Below, in pieces: positions 19,816 through 29,900 of a stretch of DNA of 64,000 nucleotides (positions within the stretch are counted from its first letter, which is position 1; the number at the start of each line of letters is the position of its first letter). Origin of the DNA: an uncultured Flavobacteriaceae bacterium (GTDB lineage: Bacteria; Bacteroidota; Bacteroidia; Flavobacteriales; Flavobacteriaceae); NCBI GenBank assembly GCA_905182295.1, contig CAJJAZ010000004.1, positions 203,854 through 267,853 on the forward strand. The letters run 5' to 3'. The notes beneath the pieces are model-generated. The model was given only the letters and a program-made list of their open reading frames with translations, did no database searches and had not been told where the DNA came from. The position numbers were made by a program, and so were the translations under genes.

Positions 19816-21132
19816 CTAGTAGTGACACTTGCCACATTCTAAACCACCCATTTGGGCAGCAGTAAGTTTATCTACTCCGTACTTCTGAGAAAGCGCTTCG
19901 TGAATTTTGTCGTAGTAAGCATTCCCTTCTACCTTCACATTGGTCTCTCTGTGACAGTCAATACACCAACCCATAGTCAATGGACTGTACTGATACATGA
20001 TCTCCATTTCCTCTACAGGGCCGTGACAAGTCTGACAAGCTACACCAGCTACAGAAACGTGCTGCGAGTGATTGAAGTAAGCAAAGTCTGGAAGGTTGTG
20101 AATTCTAACCCATTCTACAGGCTGGCTCTCCCCAGTGTATTGCTGGTCCTCCTCATCCCATCCAACGGCTTTGTATAATTTTTTAATCTCTTTGGTGTAG
20201 AACTCATTGGTGTAACCATTCGCTAAATCATCTTGAGAAGGTCCTTCTGGATTACCCTTGTACTCATAAATTGATTTATGACAATTCATACACACATTTA
20301 AAGAAGGTATTCCTGAATGTTTAGACACCCTAGCAGAAGAGTGACAGTAAGTACACTCAATCTTATTGTCTCCAGCGTGAATTTTATGAGAGTAGTGTAT
20401 AGGCTGTACCGGAGCATAACCTTGATCTACCCCAACTTGCATTAAGAAACCGTAAACATAATATGCACTTGAAAGCAATAAGAAAATTACAGTCACTAAA
20501 ACCAAGAATTGGTTCTTGGCAAAAGCCAACCATATTGGCATACGTACCTCTTTCTCTTCCGTATCATAAACAACCCCATTGGCCTCAGCAATGCTTCTCA
20601 GTGTTTTATTCACTAAATACAACATCATTACTAGCAAACCAAACACCAACACTAATGCACCAAGAATCACTTCATTTGAAATTCCAGAGGTCGCTACTGG
20701 AGCAGCAGCTATTGACGCAGCAGTTGCAGCAGCCGGAGCTGGTGCAGGTGCATCTGTATAAACAAGAATATTATCAATGTCTTCATTACTCAAAGTAGGA
20801 AAAGCAGTCATAGCCGCTTGATTGTACTCATTGTAAATAGACAAAGCACGCTGATCTCCAGCCTTGATTAAACTATTGTTGTTCTTAATCCAAGCGTACA
20901 ACCATTCTTTATCACCCTCGTACTTAGCTGTAACCCCTGCAAGAGCAGGACCTGTCATTTTCCTGTTCAAGGCATGGCAAGCAGCACAGTTTTGATTGAA
21001 TAATTGCTTCCCTTTAGCAGGGTCACCAGCGGACTGGTCTTGAGCAGAAAGATTTTGAGGGATCAGTGTTAATGCCACTAGAAACAACCCTAGGAATGAA
21101 GAAACGAGATTGCGGTATGTCACCTTTTTCAT
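19816..21132 (-). CDS. actA: Alternative complex III subunit A, multihaem cytochrome c
   Basis: A membrane-anchored multihaem cytochrome that passes electrons out of ACIII. Six CxxCH motifs are present at residues 49-53, 260-264, 281-285, 366-370, 390-394 and 433-437: an N-terminal monohaem domain plus the pentahaem ActA core. Between them are an Ala/Pro linker (about 128-148) and two helices (155-174 and 209-229). A longer frame reaches 21222, but the ATG at 21132 starts a clean signal peptide (KKVTYRN then a hydrophobic run to LSAQ), so I start there. First gene of the eight-gene respiratory operon. Confidence 0.93.
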   Translation of the reverse strand: MKKVTYRNLVSSFLGLFLVALTLIPQNLSAQDQSAGDPAKGKQLFNQNCAACHALNRKMTGPALAGVTAKYEGDKEWLYAWIKNNNSLIKAGDQRALSIYNEYNQAAMTAFPTLSNEDIDNILVYTDAPAPAPAAATAASIAAAPVATSGISNEVILGALVLVFGLLVMMLYLVNKTLRSIAEANGVVYDTEEKEVRMPIWLAFAKNQFLVLVTVIFLLLSSAYYVYGFLMQVGVDQGYAPVQPIHYSHKIHAGDNKIECTYCHSSARVSKHSGIPSLNVCMNCHKSIYEYKGNPEGPSQDDLANGYTNEFYTKEIKKLYKAVGWDEEDQQYTGESQPVEWVRIHNLPDFAYFNHSQHVSVAGVACQTCHGPVEEMEIMYQYSPLTMGWCIDCHRETNVKVEGNAYYDKIHEALSQKYGVDKLTAAQMGGLECGKCHY

Positions 21133-21219
21133 ATTATTAGCTATTGTAATCTTCAGGTTTGGCACGATTTTCACTATTTTGAAGTAAAAAAGCAAGCATC
21201 GGCGCAGTAAATTTGAGCA

Positions 21220-21227
21220 CAAAAATA
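21220..21227 (-). promoter_or_regulatory. Candidate -7 box of the act-cox operon
   Basis: The minus strand reads TATTTTTG, a full TAnnTTTG match, 87 bases upstream of the actA ATG. No TTG is found at the standard distance; instead an 8-base inverted repeat (21230-21237 and 21256-21263) occupies the spacer and -33 area. Only sequence and position support the call. Confidence 0.45.
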
Positions 21228-21229
21228 CG

Positions 21230-21263
21230 ACATAGAACTTATTTTATTAAGCCAATTCTATGT
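21230..21263. promoter_or_regulatory. Operator-like dyad upstream of actA
   Basis: ACATAGAA at 21230-21237 is exactly repeated in inverse as TTCTATGT at 21256-21263, with 18 bases between. It begins two bases upstream of the candidate -7 box for the respiratory operon, where a regulator could act. No known binding protein is assigned. Confidence 0.3.
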
Positions 21264-21359
21264 AGATTTTACTAATTTATAAACATTCTAAATAATACTT
21301 TTTTTTTAGCTTTGATTTGTAATAAGTTACCTTTAAAAAATACTATTTCATGAAACAAA

Positions 21360-21761
21360 ATGAAAAATAAACCCTTTTTTATCCTTTCGCTTTTAGTCCT
21401 ATCTACTGGATTTTCGATGGCCCAGGAAATTCGAAATAAAGTAGAAAAAGACAGTGTGATTCTGAATACCTCTGAAAAACACACAGCGCTTTTAGAAGCA
21501 TACGTAAACTACCAAAAAGCCAGGGGAGACTATCGGATTCAGATCTATTCTGGCGCCCTAGACCAAACGGAAGAACTCTTGATAAATCTAGATGAAAGCT
21601 TTACAGAATGGCCTAAAAGTATTGATTTTGAATCGCCTAGTTTCAGGCTGCGAATTGGTGCATTTAAAACAAGACTAGAAGCAGAGAGAAACCTTATAGC
21701 GGTTCGTAAAAAGTATCCTGCTGCTGTACTCTTAAAACCTCAACTTATAAAAAACAACTAG
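21360..21761 (+). CDS. Small exported SPOR-like protein
   Basis: A 133-residue protein with a signal peptide (KNKPFFILSLLVLSTGFSMAQ). The mature part, about 57-125, has the features of a SPOR fold: YRIQIYSG at the start and FRLRIGAFKTRLEAERNL near the end, the second half matching the usual RVGPF-type strand and following helix. SPOR domains bind glycan strands lacking stem peptides at sites of division. The gene is alone, divergent from actA, with a TAGCTTTG box (21307-21314) about 45 bases upstream and a terminator right after. The SPOR call is by pattern only. Confidence 0.65.
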   Translation: MKNKPFFILSLLVLSTGFSMAQEIRNKVEKDSVILNTSEKHTALLEAYVNYQKARGDYRIQIYSGALDQTEELLINLDESFTEWPKSIDFESPSFRLRIGAFKTRLEAERNLIAVRKKYPAAVLLKPQLIKNN

Positions 21762-21784
21762 CATTAATCCCTAAAACTAACACC

Positions 21785-21818
21785 AAAAAAAAGAGCTCTT
21801 TGAAGAGCTCTTTTTTTT
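21785..21818. terminator. Bidirectional terminator between SPOR-like gene and infB
   Basis: A 15-base perfect stem (21785-21799 with 21804-21818, core GAGCTCT) around a TTGA loop, flanked by A and T runs. It serves the plus-strand SPOR-like gene and the minus-strand infB, which converge here. Confidence 0.9.
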
Positions 21819-21842
21819 TGCATCGGCCGTAATAAGGCCAGA

Positions 21843-24692
21843 TTATTTCAATTTCTTCTTAACAGCTACTTCTTGGAATGCTTCTACCACATCTAATTCT
21901 CTTATGTCGTTGTAGTTCTTCACTTGCAATCCACAGTCATACCCTTTAGCCACTTCTTTAGCGTCGTCTTTGAAACGTTTTAAAGAAGACAGTGTTCCAG
22001 TGTAAATAACTACACCGTCCCTGATTAAGCGGATGTTTGAATTCCTAAAGATTTTACCGGTCAATACCATAGAACCTGCAATAGTACCCACCTTAGAAAT
22101 CTTAAAGGTTTCTCTAATCTCAGCAGTACCAGTAATCTCCTCTTTCATCTCTGGAGACAACATACCCTCCATAGCATCTTTGAGCTCATTAATAGCATCG
22201 TAGATAATAGAGTACATTCTAATGTCTATTTCTTCCTTATCCGCAATAGACCTGGCATTACCCATTGGACGTACATTAAATCCAATAATAATCGCATCTG
22301 AAGCAGAAGCCAATAAAACGTCGGACTCTGTAATAGGCCCTACTCCTTTATGAATGATATTTACTTGTATCTCGTCTGTAGAAAGTTTTTGGAACGAATC
22401 TGTCAATGCCTCTACAGAACCATCCACATCTCCTTTCAAGATTACATTTAACTCCTTAAAGTCTCCAAGTGCAATACGTCTTCCTATTTCATCTAAGGTA
22501 ATATGTCGCTGTGTTCTCACGGACTGCTCTCTCATTAATTGAGAACGCTTTGTCGCAATTTGCTTCGCTTCACGCTCGTCTTCAAACACATTGAATTTAT
22601 CCCCAGCTTGTGGTGCACCATCTAATCCCAATACAGATATTGGTGTAGAAGGTCCAGCCTCCATAATATTTTGTCCACGTTCATCTTGCATGGCTTTAAC
22701 TTTACCACTACAAGTTCCCGCCAATACGTAATCCCCTATCTTAAGGGTACCCGCCTGAACCAATACGGTAGAAACATAACCCCTTCCTTTACCTAAGAAA
22801 GCTTCTACTACAGTACCTACAGCACGTTTTTCCGGATTGGCCTTTAACTCTAAAAGCTCTGCCTCTAACAAGACTTTCTCTAAAAGCTCTTTAATACCCA
22901 ATCCTGTTTTAGCAGAAATATCATGGGATTGTATCTTACCTCCCCAGTCTTCTACCAATAAATTCATCTGAGCCAGCCCTTCTTTAATCTTATCTGGATT
23001 GGCAGCAGGTCTATCTATTTTGTTTATCGCAAATATAATGGGGACACCAGCAGCTTGCGCGTGGCTAATGGCCTCTTTTGTTTGCGGCATAATGTCGTCG
23101 TCAGCAGCCACTACAATAATGGCAATATCTGTAACCTGAGCACCACGAGCACGCATGGCCGTAAAAGCCTCGTGACCAGGTGTATCTAGGAAGGCAATTT
23201 TTTGACCGCCCTCTAAAGTTACTCCATAGGCACCAATATGCTGGGTAATTCCCCCACTCTCTCCTGCAATAACATTCTCTTTTCTAATATAATCTAAGAG
23301 GGAAGTTTTACCGTGATCTACGTGACCCATTACCGTTACAATTGGTGCTCTAGTCACCAAATCTTCAGGCGTGTCTTCTACCTCTACAATAGCTTCTTCA
23401 ATATCTGCCGTTACAAATTCCACCTCAAACCCAAATTCCTCTGCCACAATAGACAAAGTCTCTGCGTCTAATCGCTGGTTCATAGTCACCATGATTCCAA
23501 GAGACATACATGCAGAAATAATCTGAGTGGTAGACACATCCATCATGGTGGCTACTTCATTTGCCGTAACAAACTCAGTCACCTTTAGGATTTTGCTTTC
23601 CAATTCTTGCTGTTCTAAGTCTTTTTCCGTCTGCTCTCTGTGAGAATCACGTTTGTCACGACGGTACTTAGCCCCTTTACCTTTCTTAGACTTCCCTTGT
23701 AATTTTTCTAGGGTTTCACGCACTTGTTTTTGTACTTGTTCTTCAGTAGGCTCCACCTTAGGAGCAGAATTGACTCGTTGCCCAGTAGCTGCTTTACCTC
23801 TAGGTCCCGTTCCTCTTTGTCTTGGAGCGGCAGCAGCTGCTGCAGCGCCAGGACCTCCAGAAGGAGCGGCTATTCTTTTACGCCTTTTCTTGTTGTCGTC
23901 ATTACTAGAAGAAGCAACAGGTTTTTTCTTAGGCTTATTAAACTGAGACAAATCTATTTTGTCTCCCATAATTTTAGGCCCACTCAATTTTTTATATTGT
24001 GTAGCAACAGATCCTGTGGGCTGTTCTGCTTCTGCCAATGGCTGAACTTCTGGAGTTTCAGCAGCTGGAGTTTCCTCTTTAGCAGCTACAGCTTTAACCG
24101 TTTCTTCTTTATTTACTGCCTCAGGTTTGGCCGCTACAACTTCCTCTTTTTGAGGCGCTTCTTTAGCTGGGGCTTTTTCTACTGCTTTGGCTGCTGACGC
24201 AGCCGATACTATTTTAAGTCCAGCAGCTTTAGGCGCTGCTGCCTTGATTAATTCTTGCTTTGGCACTTCTTCTTTTGGAGCAGCAGGCACTTCTTTTACT
24301 TCCTCTGGTGCAGGGACTTCTTTTTTAGCTGGAGTATCTAAATCAATCTTACCCACGGTAGTTGTTCCGGAAAGCGTTCCTTTTGCTTTAACCACCTCAG
24401 CAGCTCTAGCTTCTTTAACCAAACGCTTTTCTTCTTGCTCTTTTTCAAGCTCAACCCTAATAGCTTCCTTTTCTTTTTTCTTTTCTTCACCCACTTCCTT
24501 GGAGGCAACTTTCTTGCTCATATCCGTTTGGAACTGGTCCAAGAGAACCTGATGCACTTCTTCTGATATTTTAGTAGTAGGCCTTGCCTCAATAGCATGC
24601 CCATTAGCCGCTAGGTAGTCTACCGCTCTATCCAGTGAAATGTTTAATTCTCTTAGGACTTTATTAAGCCTAATGGTTGCATTCTCTGCCAT
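21843..24692 (-). CDS. infB: Translation initiation factor IF-2
   Basis: IF-2 is the GTPase that brings initiator tRNA to the ribosome and promotes subunit joining. The 949-residue protein has an N-terminal helical domain (about 1-55), a long low-complexity Ala/Glu/Lys/Pro region (about 60-345), then IF2_N-like and G domains: GHVDHGKT at 456-463, DTPGH at 503-507 and NKID near 557, and the C-terminal initiator-tRNA-binding domain. Last gene of rimP-nusA-infB, 97 bases after nusA, ended by the hairpin at 21785-21818. Confidence 0.97.
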   Translation of the reverse strand: MAENATIRLNKVLRELNISLDRAVDYLAANGHAIEARPTTKISEEVHQVLLDQFQTDMSKKVASKEVGEEKKKEKEAIRVELEKEQEEKRLVKEARAAEVVKAKGTLSGTTTVGKIDLDTPAKKEVPAPEEVKEVPAAPKEEVPKQELIKAAAPKAAGLKIVSAASAAKAVEKAPAKEAPQKEEVVAAKPEAVNKEETVKAVAAKEETPAAETPEVQPLAEAEQPTGSVATQYKKLSGPKIMGDKIDLSQFNKPKKKPVASSSNDDNKKRRKRIAAPSGGPGAAAAAAAPRQRGTGPRGKAATGQRVNSAPKVEPTEEQVQKQVRETLEKLQGKSKKGKGAKYRRDKRDSHREQTEKDLEQQELESKILKVTEFVTANEVATMMDVSTTQIISACMSLGIMVTMNQRLDAETLSIVAEEFGFEVEFVTADIEEAIVEVEDTPEDLVTRAPIVTVMGHVDHGKTSLLDYIRKENVIAGESGGITQHIGAYGVTLEGGQKIAFLDTPGHEAFTAMRARGAQVTDIAIIVVAADDDIMPQTKEAISHAQAAGVPIIFAINKIDRPAANPDKIKEGLAQMNLLVEDWGGKIQSHDISAKTGLGIKELLEKVLLEAELLELKANPEKRAVGTVVEAFLGKGRGYVSTVLVQAGTLKIGDYVLAGTCSGKVKAMQDERGQNIMEAGPSTPISVLGLDGAPQAGDKFNVFEDEREAKQIATKRSQLMREQSVRTQRHITLDEIGRRIALGDFKELNVILKGDVDGSVEALTDSFQKLSTDEIQVNIIHKGVGPITESDVLLASASDAIIIGFNVRPMGNARSIADKEEIDIRMYSIIYDAINELKDAMEGMLSPEMKEEITGTAEIRETFKISKVGTIAGSMVLTGKIFRNSNIRLIRDGVVIYTGTLSSLKRFKDDAKEVAKGYDCGLQVKNYNDIRELDVVEAFQEVAVKKKLK

Positions 24693-24789
24693 AAAAAAAA
24701 TTTGTGCTTACTAGTATTTTTCTGCTAATATAAATAATGAAATAGGTTCAAGGATGAAATCCTTTAATTATTTGTGTATTATCTACTGC

Positions 24790-26022
24790 TTAATCTTCTA
24801 ATTCTTCTTTAAGAATTCTAACAACATCTAAAATTGTTTCCTCTTCTAAATCTGTTCTCTTTGCCAAATCTTCTACATCTTGTTCTAATACTGCTCTCGC
24901 TGTATCCAAACCGATTTTAGACAATTCTGTGATAATCCATGCTTCTATTTCATCTGAGAATTCTGTCAATTCAACATCTTCCTCTACCCCTTCTCTAAAC
25001 ACATCTATCTCATAGCCGGTCAATTGACCCGCCAATCTAATGTTGTGACCTCCACGACCAATAGCCTTAGAAACTTCCTCTGGCTTTAGGTATACCTGGG
25101 CAGTCATTTTTTCGTCATCTAACTTTACAGATGAAACCCTTGCTGGGCTCAAAGCCCTAGTCACTAACAAAGTAGGATTGTTTGTCCAGTTAATCACATC
25201 TATATTCTCGTTGCCCAATTCTTTTACAATCCCGTGAATCCTAGATCCTTTCATACCCACACAGGCACCCACTGGATCTATACGATCGTCATAGGAATCT
25301 ACTGCAACTTTGGCCTTTTCTCCTGGGATACGAACCGCTTTTTTTATGGTGATTAAGCCATCGAAAACTTCTGGAATTTCTTGAAAAAATAATTGCTCTA
25401 AGAACAATGGAGAAGTCCTACTCATAATAATAGCAGGCTTGTTCCCTTTTAATTCTACACTTTCAATAATACCCCTAACATTATCTCCTTTTCTAAAGAA
25501 ATCTGCTGGAATTTGTTTGTCTTTCGGAAGGATAATTTCATTTCCTTCGTCGTCCAATAAAATAATAGCCTGGTGCCTAATATGGTGTACCTCAGCGGTA
25601 TATATCTCTCCCTCTAAGTCCTTGAATTGCTTGTAAATCGTGGTGTTGTCATGCTCCTGGATCTTGGCTATTAAATTTTGACGCAATGCCAAAATAGCCC
25701 TTCTTCCCAAGTCAATTAACTTCACCTCTTCAGAAACATCTTCTCCTACTTCAAAATCCGGCTCAATCTTTCTAGCTTCAGTAATGGATATCTCCTCATT
25801 TGGATCCATCACATCTATATCTTCTACTACCACTCTGTTTCTCCAAATCTCTAAATCCCCTTTGTCCGGGTTAATGATAATATCAAAATTGTCATCTGAT
25901 CCAAATTTCTTTTTCAGCGCACTTCTAAAAACCTCTTCTAAAATGGCCATTAGGGTTACTCTGTCAATAAACTTGTCATCTTTAAATTCTGAGAAAGATT
26001 CAATAAGCGCAATATTTTCCAT
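24790..26022 (-). CDS. nusA: Transcription elongation/termination factor NusA
   Basis: NusA binds RNA polymerase and modulates pausing, termination and antitermination. The 410 residues contain the N-terminal polymerase-binding domain (about 1-125), an S1 domain (near 130-200), and KH domains (VGMKGSRI near 257 and IGRGGHNIRLAGQL near 325). It lacks the C-terminal acidic repeats of E. coli NusA, though a short acidic helical tail is present. It starts 11 bases after rimP and is in the conserved order rimP-nusA-infB. Confidence 0.96.
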   Translation of the reverse strand: MENIALIESFSEFKDDKFIDRVTLMAILEEVFRSALKKKFGSDDNFDIIINPDKGDLEIWRNRVVVEDIDVMDPNEEISITEARKIEPDFEVGEDVSEEVKLIDLGRRAILALRQNLIAKIQEHDNTTIYKQFKDLEGEIYTAEVHHIRHQAIILLDDEGNEIILPKDKQIPADFFRKGDNVRGIIESVELKGNKPAIIMSRTSPLFLEQLFFQEIPEVFDGLITIKKAVRIPGEKAKVAVDSYDDRIDPVGACVGMKGSRIHGIVKELGNENIDVINWTNNPTLLVTRALSPARVSSVKLDDEKMTAQVYLKPEEVSKAIGRGGHNIRLAGQLTGYEIDVFREGVEEDVELTEFSDEIEAWIITELSKIGLDTARAVLEQDVEDLAKRTDLEEETILDVVRILKEELED

Positions 26023-26033
26023 CTTGCTATCTA

Positions 26034-26495
26034 TTAAAATTTAAGGTTCACTTTTGCTTCTTTAATATCTGTAAAAGCAATTTCTTGCTCTTTAGTCACA
26101 GTTACTTTTCCCTTACCTATAGGCTTTGGCTCTCTAGCTTTCCACTGCAATAAAATACTGTGGTCTAGAATTTGGATTAAATTACCTTCTACCACCTCAT
26201 TTTCAGTTCGAACCGTAAGAGATCTATGTAGGTTTTTTTGGTATTGTCTAGGTATTACTAAAGGAGCGGTTGCTCCTGCAGAGGCCACATCCAATCCAAA
26301 ATCTATGGTTTCTTTATCCAAATTATGCTCAATAGCACGACTCACATTCATACAATCTTGAAGCGTTACTCCAGTATCCCCATCTAATACCACGGAGATT
26401 TTCTTGTCTGTTGTAATCTTAAAATCTATTAAAAACAGGGATGGGTTTTCCTCCAACGCTGTATCTAATAAGGTTCTAACTTCTTTTTCGAACAT
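26034..26495 (-). CDS. rimP: Ribosome maturation factor RimP
   Basis: RimP assists assembly of the 30S subunit. The protein is 153 residues from the ATG at 26495, in line with the family. The frame also runs upstream to 26543, but that extension covers the leader hairpin and has no family look, so I prefer MFEKEVRTLL. Typical segments are VSRAIEHNLDKE and LDVASAGATAPLV, the latter matching the E/DVSSPG-type motif of RimP in a divergent form. First gene of the operon; promoter at 26561-26590. Confidence 0.92.
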   Translation of the reverse strand: MFEKEVRTLLDTALEENPSLFLIDFKITTDKKISVVLDGDTGVTLQDCMNVSRAIEHNLDKETIDFGLDVASAGATAPLVIPRQYQKNLHRSLTVRTENEVVEGNLIQILDHSILLQWKAREPKPIGKGKVTVTKEQEIAFTDIKEAKVNLKF

Positions 26496-26512
26496 AGATT
26501 TATGGGTAATAA

Positions 26513-26537
26513 AAGAGGGGACTTTTGGTCCCCTCTT
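26513..26537 (-). promoter_or_regulatory. Leader hairpin in front of rimP-nusA-infB
   Basis: A 10-base perfect stem (26513-26522 with 26528-26537, core GAGGGGAC) with a five-base loop. On the minus strand the stem is followed by TTTTATT and, 17 bases after the stem, the rimP ATG. It lies downstream of the rimP promoter, inside the leader, so it looks like an attenuator. It could also be a weak second terminator for the tRNA-Gln transcript. Confidence 0.6.
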
Positions 26538-26560
26538 ATTCATTTATCATTTTATCGCCA

Positions 26561-26590
26561 CAAATATACAATATTTTAGGCATAATACAA
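26561..26590 (-). promoter_or_regulatory. Promoter of rimP-nusA-infB
   Basis: On the minus strand TTG (26590-26588) is followed after exactly 19 bases by TATATTTG (26568-26561), a full match to the Bacteroidota promoter pattern. The predicted start is near 26555, about 60 bases before rimP. Confidence 0.72.
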
Positions 26591-26591
26591 T

Positions 26592-26623
26592 AAAAAACCC
26601 AAAGCGAAAACTTTGGGTTTTTT
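26592..26623 (-). terminator. Terminator after tRNA-Gln
   Basis: A 13-base stem (26592-26604 with 26611-26623, core ACCCAAAG) around a six-base loop, A/T runs on both sides. It lies three bases beyond the tRNA 3' end. Its left arm touches the -33 element of the rimP promoter at 26588-26590. Confidence 0.88.
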
Positions 26624-26626
26624 TTG

Positions 26627-26698
26627 TTGGTCTACAAGGACTCGAACCTTGAACGACTGTACCAAAAACAGCTGTGTTACCAATTACACCATAGACCA
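26627..26698 (-). tRNA. tRNA-Gln (anticodon TTG)
   Basis: The minus strand folds as a cloverleaf: acceptor TGGTCTA/TAGACCA, D arm GTGT/ACAC, anticodon stem GCTGT/ACAGT around loop TTTTGGT (anticodon TTG, reading CAA), and a T arm containing GGTTCGAGTCC. CCA is not encoded. A promoter lies just upstream (26717-26745) and a terminator just downstream. Confidence 0.95.
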
Positions 26699-26716
26699 CT
26701 ACCGTATAAGAGGGTG

Positions 26717-26745
26717 CAAATTTAAAACAAAGTTTGTATTATCAA
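26717..26745 (-). promoter_or_regulatory. Promoter of tRNA-Gln
   Basis: The minus strand has TTG (26745-26743), an 18-base spacer and TAAATTTG (26724-26717), matching TAnnTTTG. The box ends 19 bases before the mature tRNA 5' end. Confidence 0.65.
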
Positions 26746-26916
26746 AACAAAACTTTTCTTTTTTTTCCAAAGACATTCATTGAGCAGCTATTTTCCGCGG
26801 AGTACAGGCTTAAAAAGTTATTTTTCAAGGGAGAAAAAGCTGTTAAAGCTTTCAAAATTTAAACCCCGCATAAACATATTAATTAGTAATTTCGCTCTAT
26901 TACAAAAAACAAGCAC

Positions 26917-29900
26917 ATGTTTTCAAGAGATTTTGACCTTTGGGACCGCCGTTTAGGATGGATGGTTTTTTTTATAGCACTCATCACTTACGCATTGACG
27001 GTTGAACCTACGGGTAGCTTTTGGGATGCAGGTGAATATATAGCGACTGCAGCCAAACTTCAAATTGGGCATCCGCCAGGGGCGCCATTACTACAAATGA
27101 TCGGAGCCTTCTTTGCCATGTTTGCATTGGAGCCTACACAAATTGCGAGAATGGTGAATTATGTGTCTGGTGTCTCTTCTGCATTCACCATTTTATTTAT
27201 GTTTTGGACCATCACCAATTTACTAAGGAAATTGGTTGGAAAAACAACTGAATTGTCCAGTTCACAAGCCATAGCTGTCTTAGGGAGTGGAATTGTGGGA
27301 TCTATGGCATTTGCCTATTCTGACAGTTTTTGGTTTAATGCAGTTGAAACGGAAGTATATGGTATGGCCAGTTTTATCATGGCATTATTGCTTTGGCTGG
27401 GTTTAAAATGGACCGACAACTTAGATACAGACAGGGGAGATAAATGGCTTGTACTGATCTCTTTCATTGTAGGGCTTACTTTTGGTATTCAATTCATGGG
27501 CTTTCTAGCCATCCCTTCCATCGGTTTACTTTATTACTTTAAAAAATACAAAACCACCACCGTAAAAAACTTTCTAATGGCCAATATCGCTGTGGTTGGC
27601 GTTCTATTGCTGGTTTATAAATTCTCCTTAACATATGTGCTAAAAGCGTTCGGTTGGTCTGAAGTGTTTTTTGTCAACACCTTTGGTTTGCCTTTTAATT
27701 CTGGCTCAATCATAATGGCTGCAGCATTTATAGGTGCTTTTTATTACGCCTTAAAGGTTACAAGATCAAAACAAATGGTCGCTGCCAATACCATAGTACT
27801 TTCTTTAATGTTCTTGATTTTAGGATTTTCTTCTTGGCTTATGCTACCCATCAGGGCAAACGCAGGGGTGATTATTAACGAAAATGATCCTTCAGACGCC
27901 CGTTCCTTATTGGCTTATTACAACCGAGAACAATATCCTGGCGTAGACAGTCCAGTGTATGGTGCATACTACTCCAACGCATTCAGTACCGCTAGCATTG
28001 AAAAAGACGACAAACCTAAATATGAAAAAGATTACACCACTGGAAAATATGTGATAGTCAATTATTTTGAAGAAGCGCTCCAAGGATCAGACCCTGCACA
28101 TGAAGGCTTATTACCAAGGATGTGGAGTGAACAAAACGCTGAAAATTACATGCGCTATTTTGGGCCATTAAAATTCAGGATTAAAAGAGATTATTTAGGC
28201 AATAAAGAATTGAAAGCTACCATAGGACAATTTAAAAATGGCCTAGAAAAAGGAGAAATTGACGTAGCACAATACATTACTTTCTTAAGGGAATTCAGAG
28301 ATTATATAGACGTTATCCCACCTACCCTAATGGACAACATAAACTATATGTTTTCTTTTCAATTCAACTATATGTATTGGCGCTATTTCATGTGGAATTT
28401 CACTGGAAAACAAGACGACGTCCAAGGGCGTTATGACAATCACGGAAACTGGCTTAGTGGTATTTCATTTATAGACAGTCCAAGACTTGGGAGCCAGGAG
28501 AATTTACCTGCTGATCTTTTAAACAATAAGGGAAGAAATACCTACTTTTTCCTACCCCTACTTTTAGGCGTCATAGGTATTTTATTCCAATTCAAGAAAG
28601 ACAAGAAACAATTTTGGACCTTGTTTGTGTTCTTTATGTTTACAGGGCTGGCCATACAATTTTACACCAATCCTTCGATTTTCCAACCCAGAGAACGCGA
28701 CTACTCGCTGGTAGGATCATTTTATATTTTTGCGCTTTGGATTGGTTTAGGCGTTTACGGACTGTTTAACGAACTGTCCTCATTCACTAAAAAGGCCTGG
28801 CTTTCTCCAGCGGTGGTAGGATTATGCTTTTTAGCTGTACCTGTACTCATGGGGTTCCAAAACTGGGACGACCACGACAGATCCAACAGAAAAACCGCAA
28901 AGAGCACTGCTAAAGCCTATTTAAACTCTACCCAAAAAGACAGTGGCGCCATATTATTTACTATTGGAGATAACGACACCTTTCCCCTTTGGTATGCCCA
29001 AGAAATTGAGGGATACAGAACGGATGTTAGGGTCATTAACACCAGTTTATTTGCTACAGATTGGTATATAGATCAAATGAAAAGAAAGGCTTATGAGAGT
29101 GATCCCATACCCTCTCAGCTCACCCATAACCTATACCACTACGGAAATAGGGATGCCATTTATTTCCAAGAAGTGACAGACAAACGCTGGGACATTAAGG
29201 ACTTTTTAAATTGGGTGGGCAGCGACAAGCCCCAAACAAAATTCAAATATCTTTTGGGGACACAAGGGGCAGACCTCAGTCAGTACTCTGAAAGCAATCT
29301 AGACATTGTGTACTACCCTACAAATAAAATCAGGGTTCCAGTGAACAAAGAAAATGTATTGGCCAGTGGCTTGGTAAAAGCAAAGGACAGTGCGCTAATT
29401 TTAGATTATATAGACATTGACCTCCCTAAGTCTGCCCTACCTAAAAACAGGTTACTCATGTTGGATCTTTTGGCCAACAATGATTGGAAAAGACCCCTCT
29501 ACTTTTCGGGAGGAAGTTTTGAGGCTGGAGAGTATTTATGGATGAAAGACTACCTCCAATTAGACGGCTTGGCTTATAAGCTGGTGCCTATTAAAACCAA
29601 ATATGAAAGTGTTTTTGAAATGGGCAGAATAGACACCGACACCATGACAGCTATAGTAAAAAGTTGGGAATGGGGGAATTCTGGTGATCCAGAAGTGTAT
29701 ATTGACACCCAAACAAGGGTGCAAGGATTGTCGTTCAGAAGCAACCTAGCCAGACTAACGGAAACCCTGATTGGTGAAAATAAATTGAGTGAAGCCAAGG
29801 AAATATTAGATATTGGAATGAAAAATATGCCGGTAAATGGTTTTGACTACTACAACTTTGTGGTGCCATTTATTGAAGGTTATTACGCTGTAGGGGCACC

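Noticed and set aside
23653-24552. Long plus-strand open frames opposite infB
   Set aside because: They mirror the Ala/Glu/Lys/Pro-rich low-complexity region of IF-2, and have no start context or family resemblance.
26496-26543. N-terminal extension of RimP to 26543
   Set aside because: It would translate through the leader hairpin and adds 16 residues with no match to the family; ATG at 26495 is preferred.
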